The notes below the pieces were generated by a model. The model ran no database searches. It was given only the letters and a program-made list of their open reading frames with translations, and was not told the origin of the DNA. A stretch of 7,354 bases of DNA from Gammaproteobacteria bacterium (GTDB lineage: Bacteria > Pseudomonadota > Gammaproteobacteria > Chromatiales > Chromatiaceae), in the NCBI GenBank assembly GCA_006227775.1, contig SBFV01000185.1:1-7354 (forward strand), read 5' to 3'. Position 1 is the stretch's first letter. Each line of letters begins with the position of its first letter. A program made the position numbers and the translations under genes. This document shows, one piece after another, positions 1 to 6,077 of this stretch.

Positions 1-1
1 G

Positions 2-691
2 ACGGTCCGGGAATTCGCGCATCTCTCGGCGGCGGAAGCCACGGCAGACTTCATACGCTTGTACGACTCGTACATGCCGGAACTCTCGGAACATTCCAGT
101 TCATGGCTTCCGGGCCAGCCGCTCGAGTACGACGACGAGTTCTTCGCGCGTGTCAAGCGACTTGGCGAGATGCCCTATGGCAGCTTGGGCTGGGCATTTG
201 CGAATTTCTACACCCGCAGCAAACTGAAAGTGCCTGGACGGGATACACCCAACCCTGGCTATTATGTCTGCCACGACATGAATCATGTGATTACGGGCTA
301 TGAGGCAACAGGCCCGGGCGAGATCGCGCTTGGCGCCTTCAAGCTTGCCCTGAACAACAGCGACGCCAACTGGATGGCATCGATGACAAACTTCTTGATT
401 CACGAGGTCGGACTCTTCGTCCACGGCAGCGATCTTCAGTTCGTGCCCCATGGCGGTGACGGTGACCCCTACTACGTGGATGGCATACGCGGGGCCCTCG
501 ACATGCCTGGCGCTCCCGAACTGCTCGCCGAGGCGCTCGAACGTGGGTCTGCCTGCCTGGGGGATTTCAGCCAGTTGGATCATCTGGCGATAGCACACAT
601 TCCCTTGGCCGAGATCAGGCGTGAATACAACGTCCGCCCCTTAAGCAGGCCGATGTACGACGACAAGGAGTTCTGGCCAACCTCCTATTGA
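2..691 (+). CDS. Coq4-family protein, 5' end cut by window edge
   Basis: The reading frame is open from base 2 to the TGA at 689-691, with no stop before the left edge, so the true start lies outside; the TTG at 59 is unlikely to be the start. About 229 codons are visible, near the length of Coq4 proteins (roughly 220-265 residues), so little should be missing. The key evidence is the sequence HDMNH (bases 272-286) followed exactly 11 residues later by Glu (320-322). This is the HDxxH-x11-E metal-ligand motif of Coq4, and the ITGY right after it also fits. Coq4 binds a metal and takes part in ubiquinone ring modification and organisation of the Coq complex; bacterial members are less well understood. 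No other ubi/coq gene is visible. Sampled stretches are about 52-55% GC (33/60 at 181-240, 31/60 at 361-420) against 42/60 in metY at 1441-1500, which hints at transfer. The family call rests on the motif and overall feel; the exact role is unknown. Confidence 0.75.
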   Translation, partial: TVREFAHLSAAEATADFIRLYDSYMPELSEHSSSWLPGQPLEYDDEFFARVKRLGEMPYGSLGWAFANFYTRSKLKVPGRDTPNPGYYVCHDMNHVITGYEATGPGEIALGAFKLALNNSDANWMASMTNFLIHEVGLFVHGSDLQFVPHGGDGDPYYVDGIRGALDMPGAPELLAEALERGSACLGDFSQLDHLAIAHIPLAEIRREYNVRPLSRPMYDDKEFWPTSY

Positions 692-1014
692 ACGAAGGCC
701 CGGTCTGCATTACCTGGTGGCGATCGCCCGGGCATTGAATTGACGAGGTGACATTTTTCCGGGGGCGGCCCCTCGCCGCGACCGTGCGATCCGGCGGCGG
801 CTGTTCGGGCCAAACCTAGGCACGGGTCCTGGGCCGGGAGTGGTTGGGTCCATTACCCCGAGTCAGCAGTGGGCCGCCAATCAGCGCGATGCCCTGAAGG
901 TGGCGGCGCTGGCCCAGAATCACGCTTCACTGAAACGATCCCCAGTCGGCGCCTTTGACCGGGAGCACGACCGCGGGGATCCCTTAACCCCTCCTGAAAC
1001 CCTATCCGTTTTCG
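692..1014. other. Intergenic region, no gene seen
   Basis: No convincing coding region is found on either strand: the short open frames here lack a recognisable product and a good ribosome binding site. The stretch holds two overlapping palindromes, GGCGATCGCC at 719-728 and GCCCGGGC at 726-733, and a T5 run at 753-757. The T run has no strong stem directly before it, so I do not call a terminator for the upstream gene. A 10-base inverted repeat arm lies at 967-976; its partner is at 1028-1037, inside the promoter described next. Confidence 0.6.
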
Positions 1015-1043
1015 TCGACAGTCCGCGCCGCGGTCGTTAAGAT
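1015..1043 (+). promoter_or_regulatory. Candidate sigma-70 promoter for metY
   Basis: TCGACA at 1015-1020 (5 of 6 to the -35 consensus) is followed by exactly 17 bases and TAAGAT at 1038-1043 (4 of 6 to the -10 consensus). Transcription would begin near 1050 and give a leader of about 180 bases before metY, which would include the stem structures at 1118-1200. The spacer contains CCGCGGTCGT (1028-1037), one arm of a perfect 10-base inverted repeat whose other arm is at 967-976, so a regulator could bind across this promoter. The match is by eye only. Confidence 0.4.
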
Positions 1044-1117
1044 CGCCATAGCCGTACCGCCAGCCTTGGGCGGGTGCCAGCATGACCTGTCACGAATGAG
1101 CGTGTAAGACGCCAGCA

Positions 1118-1173
1118 GGGTGTTTCTTCATCTGGGGTGCGCTGAGACCCCCCTGATGAAAGTGACCCCTCAG
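1118..1173 (+). promoter_or_regulatory. Structured RNA leader of metY, possible H-type pseudoknot
   Basis: Three stems nest here: GGGT 1118-1121 with ACCC 1165-1168, TTCATC 1127-1132 with GATGAA 1155-1160, and GGGGT 1134-1138 with ACCCC 1147-1151. The eight-base loop of the inner stem (1139-1146) ends in CTGAG, which can pair with CTCAG at 1169-1173 to form a classical H-type pseudoknot; using base 1169 this way is compatible with the outer stem. GGGGT could also pair with ACCCC at 1165-1169 or with ACCCC at 1223-1227, directly before the metY start codon, so mutually exclusive folds are possible. Small pseudoknot riboswitches sensing SAM or SAH are known before methionine genes. I do not recognise the conserved core of the S-box, SAM-II or SAH class here, so the ligand, and whether this is a riboswitch at all, is open. 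Confidence 0.4.
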
Positions 1174-1177
1174 GTAC

Positions 1178-1200
1178 GGCGCCGGAACAAGAACAGCGCC
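1178..1200 (+). promoter_or_regulatory. Small hairpin in the metY leader
   Basis: GGCGC at 1178-1182 pairs perfectly with GCGCC at 1196-1200 across a 13-base A-rich loop. It lies between the larger nested structure and the ribosome binding site. There is no T run after it, so it is not an intrinsic terminator; if functional it would act on translation or as part of the leader fold. Confidence 0.3.
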
Positions 1201-1217
1201 CCCACCCATTTACCACC

Positions 1218-1222
1218 AGGAG
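1218..1222 (+). promoter_or_regulatory. Ribosome binding site of metY
   Basis: AGGAG lies five bases before the ATG at 1228 and decides the start. The frame stays open further upstream to a GTG at 1120, but that extension runs through the stem structures and is not conserved-looking protein. Confidence 0.8.
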
Positions 1223-1227
1223 ACCCC

Positions 1228-2502
1228 ATGAAGATCGAGACCTTGGCCATCCACGCCGGCTTCCAGCCCGACCCGACCACCCATGCCGTGGCCACCCCCA
1301 TCTATCAGACTACCTCCTACGCCTTCGACGACACCCAACACGGGGCGGACCTCTTCGACCTCAAGGTGGCGGGCAACATCTATACCCGTATCATGAACCC
1401 CACCAGCGACGTGTTGGAGAAGCGCCTGGCGGCCATGGAGGGTGGCATCGGCGGTCTGGCCCTGGCCTCGGGCATGGCGGCGGTGACCTATTCGCTCTTC
1501 ACCATCTGCGAGAGCGGCGACAACGTCGTCACCACCTCCACCCTCTACGGCGGCACCTACAACCTCTTCGCCCACACCCTGCCGCAACTGGGCATCGAGA
1601 TCCGCTTCGCCGCCCCCAACGATATCGACGGCATGGCGGCCCTCATCGACCAGCGCACCAAGGCGGTCTTCTGCGAGTCCATCGGCAACCCGGCGGGCAA
1701 CGTCGCCGATCTCAGCGCCCTGGCCGACATGGCCCATGCCCACGGCATCCCCCTGATCGTCGACAACACCGTGCCCACCCCCTATCTGTGCCGGCCCTTC
1801 GAGCATGGGGCCGATATCGTCGTCCATGCCCTGACCAAGTATCTGGGGGGCCATGGCACCACCATCGGCGGCGCCCTGGTGGATTCCGGCAAGTTTCCCT
1901 GGGCCGAGCACAAGGCCCGCTTCCGTCGTCTCAACGAGCCCGACGTCTCCTACCACGGCGTGGTCTATACCGAGGCACTGGGCCCGGCGGCTTACATCGG
2001 CCGGGCGCGGGTGGTGCCCCTGCGCAACATGGGTGCCGCCATCTCTCCCTTTAACAGCTTCCTCATCCTCCAGGGCATCGAGACCCTGCATGTGCGCATG
2101 GACCGCCATTGCGACAATGCCCTGGCGGTGGCCAGGTTCCTCCAGGAGCAGCCACAGGTCGCCTGGGTGCGCTATGCCGGGCTACCGGACCATCCCGACA
2201 AGCCCCTGGTCGACAAGTACATGGGGGGGCGCGCCTCCAGCATTCTCTCCTTTGGCATCAAGGGCGGGCGCGAGGCCGGGGCCAAGTTCATCGACGCCCT
2301 GCAACTGGCGGTGCGCCTGGTCAACATTGGCGACGCCAAGACCCTGGCCTGTCATCCGGCTACCACCACCCATCGCCAGTTGGCCCCGGCGGAACTGTCC
2401 CGGGCCGGAGTTTCGGCGGACATGGTGCGCCTGTCCATCGGTCTTGAACACGTCGACGACATCATCGCTGATCTGGCTCAGGCCCTGACGGCGGCGGCCT
2501 GA
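1228..2502 (+). CDS. metY: O-acetylhomoserine sulfhydrylase (aminocarboxypropyltransferase)
   Basis: This PLP enzyme joins O-acetylhomoserine and sulfide to give homocysteine, the direct sulfhydrylation route to methionine, in the cytosol. The protein has 424 residues, the usual family length. The Cys/Met-metabolism PLP fold is clear: Y52 and R54 in the YTR-NPT segment bind the cofactor phosphate across the dimer, SGM is at 81-83, Y107 in TLYGGTYN stacks on the PLP ring, D179 in VDNT contacts the pyridine nitrogen, and K204 in LTKYLGGHGT is the Schiff-base lysine. The long insertions and the GGHGT-TIGG block separate MetY from cystathionine synthases and lyases. The start is ATG at 1228, five bases after AGGAG. 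nadE begins 23 bases after the stop, so co-transcription is likely. The leader holds a promoter candidate and a nested RNA structure, which would fit control by methionine-pathway metabolites. Confidence 0.95.
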   Translation: MKIETLAIHAGFQPDPTTHAVATPIYQTTSYAFDDTQHGADLFDLKVAGNIYTRIMNPTSDVLEKRLAAMEGGIGGLALASGMAAVTYSLFTICESGDNVVTTSTLYGGTYNLFAHTLPQLGIEIRFAAPNDIDGMAALIDQRTKAVFCESIGNPAGNVADLSALADMAHAHGIPLIVDNTVPTPYLCRPFEHGADIVVHALTKYLGGHGTTIGGALVDSGKFPWAEHKARFRRLNEPDVSYHGVVYTEALGPAAYIGRARVVPLRNMGAAISPFNSFLILQGIETLHVRMDRHCDNALAVARFLQEQPQVAWVRYAGLPDHPDKPLVDKYMGGRASSILSFGIKGGREAGAKFIDALQLAVRLVNIGDAKTLACHPATTTHRQLAPAELSRAGVSADMVRLSIGLEHVDDIIADLAQALTAAA

Positions 2503-2525
2503 CGCGACCGCGTGGAGCACCCGGC

Positions 2526-4304
2526 ATGACCCTGCGTATCCTCATCGCCCAACTCAACCTGGTGGTAGGTAATGTCACCGCCAATCGTGACCGGGTCATC
2601 GCTACGCTGCGGGAGGCCCGTGATGATCTGGGGGCCGATCTGGTCGTCTTTCCTGAACTGACCCTTACCGGCTACCCCCCCGAGGACCTGCTGCTGCGCC
2701 CGGAACTGATCGAGCGGGTCACCGCGGCCCTGGAGGATATCCGTGCCGCCAGTCATGGGATTGCCCTGGTGCTGGGCTACCCCAAACGGGACCTGGGCAG
2801 TCTCTTCAATGTCGCCGGCTTCATCCACGACGGCCGTCTGGTGGCCGAATACGCCAAGCAGCGGCTGCCCAATTACAGCGTCTTCGACGAAAAGCGCTAT
2901 TTCCAGGCCGGCCAGGCCCCCTGCGTCCTCCATTTCCAGGGCTTGCCCCTGGCCCTGCTCATTTGCGAGGACATTTGGGAAGAAGGCCCGGCGCTCCAAG
3001 CCGTCGCCGCCGGGGCACGGCTGCTGATCAACATCAACGCCTCCCCCTTCCACACCGGCAAGGCCCCGGAACGGGAGGAACTTCTGATGCGTCGCGCTCG
3101 GGAACACCGGGTGCCCATCCTTTACGCCAATCTCATCGGCGGACAGGATGAACTGGTGTTCGACGGGGGTTCCTTCGTCGTTAACGCCGCTGGCACTCTC
3201 ACCCAGCGCGCCCCTTTCTTCGCTGAGGCCCTGATGCTGGTCGAATTGGCCTCGGGACCGAAGACAGACCAGGGCTGCGATCCATCACCGGGACACGGCC
3301 ACGACCTGGAGGATGGCCAGGCATTGAGCCCCATGCGGGGAGGCATGGCGGACGGGGGGGCGATCCCTACCCCCGGTCCCGCCCTAGGCCAGGTAACCCG
3401 ACCAGAGCGGGAAGGGGAGGAGACCCCCTGGCCAAGACCGGCCGCCATCGCCCCCCACCCCTTGGAGGAGGCGGCGATCTATCGTGCCCTCGTCCTGGGC
3501 GTGCGGGACTATGTGCGCAAGAATGGATTCCATGGCGCCGTCCTGGGCCTCTCCGGTGGAATCGACTCGGCCCTGACCCTGGCCATCGCCGTGGACGCCC
3601 TCGCGGCGGACCAGGTGGAGGCAGTGCTCATGCCCTCACGCTACACCGCCCCCATGAGCGTGGAGGACGCGCGGGCCCAGGCCAGCGCCCTCGGCGTCGC
3701 CCATCGCCTCATTCCCATCGAACCGGCCTTCCAAGCCTTCCTGGGGCTGTTGGCGGAGGAGTTCGCCGGCCGCGCGGTGGACGTCACCGAAGAGAATATC
3801 CAGGCCCGCTGCCGGGGTATCATCCTCATGGCCATCAGTAACAAAAAGGGGAAGATGCTGCTGACCACCGGCAACAAGAGCGAGGTGGCGGTAGGTTATG
3901 CCACCCTCTATGGGGACATGGCCGGCGGTTTCGCCCCCATCAAGGACGTCCCCAAGACCCTGGTCTATCGTCTGGCGGCCTACCGCAATGGCCTGGGCCC
4001 CGCGCCCATCATCCCCCAACGCGTCATCGACCGTGCCCCCTCGGCGGAATTGCGGGCCAACCAGACCGATCAGGACAGCCTCCCCGATTACGCCGTCCTG
4101 GACCCCATCCTCAAGCGCTATATCGAGCAGGACGAGAGCGTGGCCAACATCGTCGCCGCCGGCTTCCCGGAAGACCTGGTGCGACGGGTCACCCGCCTGG
4201 TGGATCGTAACGAATACAAGCGCCGCCAGGCCCCTCCCGGCGTTCGCATCACCACCCGCGCCTTCGGCCGCGATCGACGCTATCCCATCACCAGCGGTTT
4301 TTGA
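2526..4304 (+). CDS. nadE: Glutamine-dependent NAD+ synthetase
   Basis: NadE makes NAD+ from deamido-NAD+, ATP and ammonia taken from glutamine, the last step of NAD synthesis. The 592-residue protein has two domains. The N-terminal nitrilase-type glutaminase (about 1-240) shows the Glu-Lys-Cys triad: E44 in FPELTLTGYPPEDL, K111 in YAKQRLPNY and C147 in LLICEDIWEE. The C-terminal synthetase (about 312-592) shows the ATP-pyrophosphatase loop LSGGIDSA (342-349), TTGNKSE (447-453), YGDMAGGFAPIKD (462-474) and the typical tail ending RRYPITSGF. The start ATG follows GGAG (2514-2517) by eight bases, and the gene sits 23 bases after metY. The odd point is the linker (about 243-308): rich in Gly, Pro, Asp and Glu, without recognisable fold, and making the protein roughly 40-50 residues longer than the ~540-residue proteobacterial enzymes I recall. 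Both domains look intact, so activity is expected. Confidence 0.95.
   Translation: MTLRILIAQLNLVVGNVTANRDRVIATLREARDDLGADLVVFPELTLTGYPPEDLLLRPELIERVTAALEDIRAASHGIALVLGYPKRDLGSLFNVAGFIHDGRLVAEYAKQRLPNYSVFDEKRYFQAGQAPCVLHFQGLPLALLICEDIWEEGPALQAVAAGARLLININASPFHTGKAPEREELLMRRAREHRVPILYANLIGGQDELVFDGGSFVVNAAGTLTQRAPFFAEALMLVELASGPKTDQGCDPSPGHGHDLEDGQALSPMRGGMADGGAIPTPGPALGQVTRPEREGEETPWPRPAAIAPHPLEEAAIYRALVLGVRDYVRKNGFHGAVLGLSGGIDSALTLAIAVDALAADQVEAVLMPSRYTAPMSVEDARAQASALGVAHRLIPIEPAFQAFLGLLAEEFAGRAVDVTEENIQARCRGIILMAISNKKGKMLLTTGNKSEVAVGYATLYGDMAGGFAPIKDVPKTLVYRLAAYRNGLGPAPIIPQRVIDRAPSAELRANQTDQDSLPDYAVLDPILKRYIEQDESVANIVAAGFPEDLVRRVTRLVDRNEYKRRQAPPGVRITTRAFGRDRRYPITSGF
3248..3390. repeat. Inverted-repeat-bounded expansion inside nadE
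   Basis: The segment coding for the extra interdomain linker is flanked by CGGGACCG at 3253-3260 and its exact reverse complement CGGTCCCG at 3374-3381. The span 3253-3381 is 129 bases, a multiple of three. A second pair, GGCCT 3248-3252 and AGGCC 3386-3390, lies just outside, offset by four bases. Within it are CATGC/GCATG around a purine loop (near 3332-3348), a G7 run at 3354-3360 and GGGGG/CCCCC arms. This could be an in-frame insertion of a small repeat element, or chance pairing in GC-rich DNA; an ortholog alignment would decide. Confidence 0.3.
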
Positions 4305-4399
4305 TGCAACCTGATGGCATTCCCAACTTTTACCGCAAAGGGATTCATCAACCTCGGCTGCCGGAACACCTCTGGACTGGTACCAAGCCCTAACCCAAG

Positions 4400-5257
4400 A
4401 TGATCGATCTGCATTGCCACCTGATCCCCAATATCGACGACGGCGCGGCCTCCCCGGAAGCGGCCCTGATCATGGCCCGCCTCGCCGTCGCGGAAGGTAT
4501 TACCACTACGGCCTGCACCCCCCATATCTACCCCACCCTGTTCGAGAACGATAGCGCCGGCATCCTGGCCGGGGTGGATGGGTTGCGGGGCCTGCTCGCG
4601 GAGGCTGGCATTCCCTTGCAACTGACCTACGGCGCCGACATCCAGCTCGTGCCCGAACTGGTCCAGGGCTTGCGCACCGGGCGCATGCCCACCCTCAATG
4701 GCTCCCGTTTTTTCCTTTTCGAACCCCCCCACCACAGCGTACCTCCGGCCTTCGATCGCCTGATCTTCGATTGCCTGGCCGCGGGCTATGTCCCCGTCAT
4801 CACCCACCCCGAACGACTGGGTTGGCTCAGCGATCACCACTACGACTGGTTCGTCAACGCCGCCTTGGATGGGGCCTGGATCCAGATCACCGCCGACGCC
4901 CTCACCGGCCGTTTCGGCCGCCAGGCACGCTACTGGGCGGAGCGGTTTCTGGACGATGGGCTGGTCCACATCCTGGCCACGGACGCGCATGACCCGGTCC
5001 ATCGCCCGCCTCGCCTTGGGGAGGGTCGTTGGGCCGCCGAGCGTTGGGTCGGCTCAGCGGAAGCGGGGCGACTGGTCCTGGAGCGTCCCCAGGCCATCCT
5101 GAATAACCTGGACCCGGCTCGGGTACCACCCCCTCCCGCCCTGGCCGAAGATGCCGGCGACCGCGACGGTATGGAGGGCCCTTCGGGGCGAGGTCTTCGG
5201 ACGGAAGGCGACTCAAGCCCCAGCCTGTGGCAACGGCTGGGGCGGCTGTTCAGTTGA
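4400..5257 (+). CDS. CpsB/CapC-family PHP tyrosine phosphatase
   Basis: Members of this family are manganese-dependent protein tyrosine phosphatases of the PHP fold that dephosphorylate the tyrosine kinases controlling capsule and exopolysaccharide export. The 285-residue protein begins MIDLHCHLIPNIDDG, the classic N-terminus. Metal-binding positions visible are H5 and H7, D13/D14, H42 in TPHIYP, E108 in FLFEPP, H136 in THPER, and D195 and H197 in TDAH. Position 80, where Glu is common in characterised members, is Asp (GADIQ), a conservative change. After about residue 240 comes a Pro/Gly-rich, probably disordered tail ending in an amphipathic-looking LWQRLGRLF, making it longer than the ~250-residue standard. 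ATG at 4400 is the only sensible start: an in-frame TAA lies at 4391. The ribosome binding site is poor. No kinase or polysaccharide gene is in view, so the partner is unknown; it follows nadE by 95 bases. Confidence 0.85.
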   Translation: MIDLHCHLIPNIDDGAASPEAALIMARLAVAEGITTTACTPHIYPTLFENDSAGILAGVDGLRGLLAEAGIPLQLTYGADIQLVPELVQGLRTGRMPTLNGSRFFLFEPPHHSVPPAFDRLIFDCLAAGYVPVITHPERLGWLSDHHYDWFVNAALDGAWIQITADALTGRFGRQARYWAERFLDDGLVHILATDAHDPVHRPPRLGEGRWAAERWVGSAEAGRLVLERPQAILNNLDPARVPPPPALAEDAGDRDGMEGPSGRGLRTEGDSSPSLWQRLGRLFS

Positions 5258-5296
5258 CCGGGCCCGTGTGACCCGAACGATCCGGCCCACCAGGAA

Positions 5297-5324
5297 AATT
5301 GACGGGCTGTGACTCCCGTCAATT
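5297..5324 (-). terminator. Terminator stem-loop between convergent genes
   Basis: AATTGACGGG at 5297-5306 and CCCGTCAATT at 5315-5324 form a perfect 10-base-pair stem with an eight-base loop. It lies between the convergent phosphatase gene (+) and yceF (-). On the - strand the stem is followed by further T residues, the better terminator direction, and the yceF stop codon (5319-5321) sits inside the stem. On the + strand the stem ends in AATT without a longer T run, so termination there would be weaker. Confidence 0.65.
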
Positions 5325-5915
5325 GGACGTGGCCAGCACCTCGACGCCCTCCGCCTCCAGCATGGCCACCAGCCGAATCAGCGGCAGACCGACCAGGGCG
5401 CTGGGGTCGTCCCCTTCCAGACGGCTGAACAGGGCGATGCCCAGCCCTTCGGATTTGAAACTGCCGGCACAGTTGAGGGGCTGCTCACGATCCACGTAGC
5501 CCGCGATCCGCGCGGCGGTCAGATCCCGAAAGTGGACCCGGAAGGGCTCGCGGCTGACCTGAGCGCGGCCGCTGGCGCCGTTGAGGAGGCAGAGACCGGT
5601 TTCGAACTCCACCGCCTTGCCGGATGCTCGGCTGAGTTGGGCGATGGCACCCTCGCGGTTACCGGGCTTGCCGAGGATCTCGCCATCGACGCAGGCCACC
5701 TGATCCGAGCCGATAATGAGGGCGGTCGGATAAGCCGCGGCCACCGCCCGGGCCTTGGCCTCCGCCAGGCGCGTGACCAGGGCCTGCGGCGTCTCGCCAG
5801 GACGGCGGCCTTCATCCACGTCGGGAGCGGCGGTGAGGAAGGGCAGGCCCAGCCGCTGCAGCAATTCCCGGCGATAGGGAGAGGTGGAGGCCAGGACCAG
5901 GGTGGGGTGGGGCAA
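5319..5915 (-). CDS. yceF: Maf-family 7-methyl-GTP pyrophosphatase, YceF type
   Basis: The enzyme hydrolyses modified nucleotides, preferentially 7-methyl-GTP in the YceF subfamily, to the monophosphate and pyrophosphate, a house-cleaning role in the cytosol. The 198-residue product matches E. coli YceF in length and along its length: LASTSPYRRELL near the N-terminus, APDVDE (30-35), the catalytic Asp in IIGSDQV (D71), GKP (82-84), FETGLCL, and AGSFKSEGLGI (150-160) with LEGDDP-LVGLPL. The last blocks separate YceF from the dTTP/UTP-type Maf proteins. The start is a TTG (5913-5915 on the - strand) with GAGG five bases before it (complement of 5921-5924); no ATG is in a suitable place, and the N-terminus lines up with YceF here. 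It lies downstream of ndk on the same strand, 162 bases away, and ends in a terminator stem. Confidence 0.92.
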   Translation of the reverse strand: MPHPTLVLASTSPYRRELLQRLGLPFLTAAPDVDEGRRPGETPQALVTRLAEAKARAVAAAYPTALIIGSDQVACVDGEILGKPGNREGAIAQLSRASGKAVEFETGLCLLNGASGRAQVSREPFRVHFRDLTAARIAGYVDREQPLNCAGSFKSEGLGIALFSRLEGDDPSALVGLPLIRLVAMLEAEGVEVLATSN

Positions 5916-5931
5916 GTCAACCTCGGGAAGG

Positions 5932-6020
5932 GCAAGGGGTGGGAAAAATACGATGGGGCGCGGGGGGAGACTGGGTTTTGCGGTCCCTGGACCGCAAAAC
6001 CCAGTGACGGGACCCCTTGC
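5932..6020. repeat. Nested inverted repeats between ndk and yceF
   Basis: The core is a perfect inverted repeat: ACTGGGTTTTGCGGTCC at 5970-5986, two bases, then its exact reverse complement at 5989-6005 (17 base pairs). Outside it, GCAAGGGGT at 5932-5940 has its exact reverse complement ACCCCTTGC at 6012-6020. Left and right spacers between the outer and inner arms differ (29 and 6 bases). No T run follows on either strand, so this is not a standard intrinsic terminator. It lies in the ndk-yceF spacer with its left edge about 15 bases from the yceF start, so it could affect mRNA processing or yceF translation. It could also be a copy of a dispersed palindromic (REP- or MITE-like) element. A genome-wide copy count would decide. 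Confidence 0.7.
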
Positions 6021-6077
6021 ATGGGAGGACGCGGCGGTGGCGGTATCCGCCGCTGAGACGCTACTGCGGGGGTGCGC

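Noticed and set aside
719..728. GGCGATCGCC, containing the cyanobacterial HIP1 octamer
   Set aside because: A single copy in the intergenic region, and the genes are gammaproteobacterial in style; a chance palindrome.
1134..1160. Resemblance to a TPP riboswitch (GGGGTGC then CTGAGA)
   Set aside because: Only the first short block matches; the second conserved half of the TPP aptamer is absent, and metY is not a thiamine gene.
1153..1160. CTGATGA, the hammerhead ribozyme core heptamer
   Set aside because: No stem II followed by GAAA and no cleavage-site arrangement are present; the heptamer is explained by the TTCATC/GATGAA stem.
1120..1227. In-frame upstream extension of metY from GTG at 1120
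   Set aside because: It runs through the leader stems, encodes no family-like sequence, and the ATG at 1228 has AGGAG at the right distance and gives the normal MetY length.
1210..2109. Long open frame on the - strand opposite metY (299 codons)
   Set aside because: It is antisense to an unambiguous PLP enzyme, low in complexity and rich in Gly/Val/Asp, as expected for a shadow in GC-rich DNA.
4280..5002. 240-codon - strand frame opposite the phosphatase gene
   Set aside because: Antisense to a gene with all PHP metal ligands; no recognisable protein features of its own.
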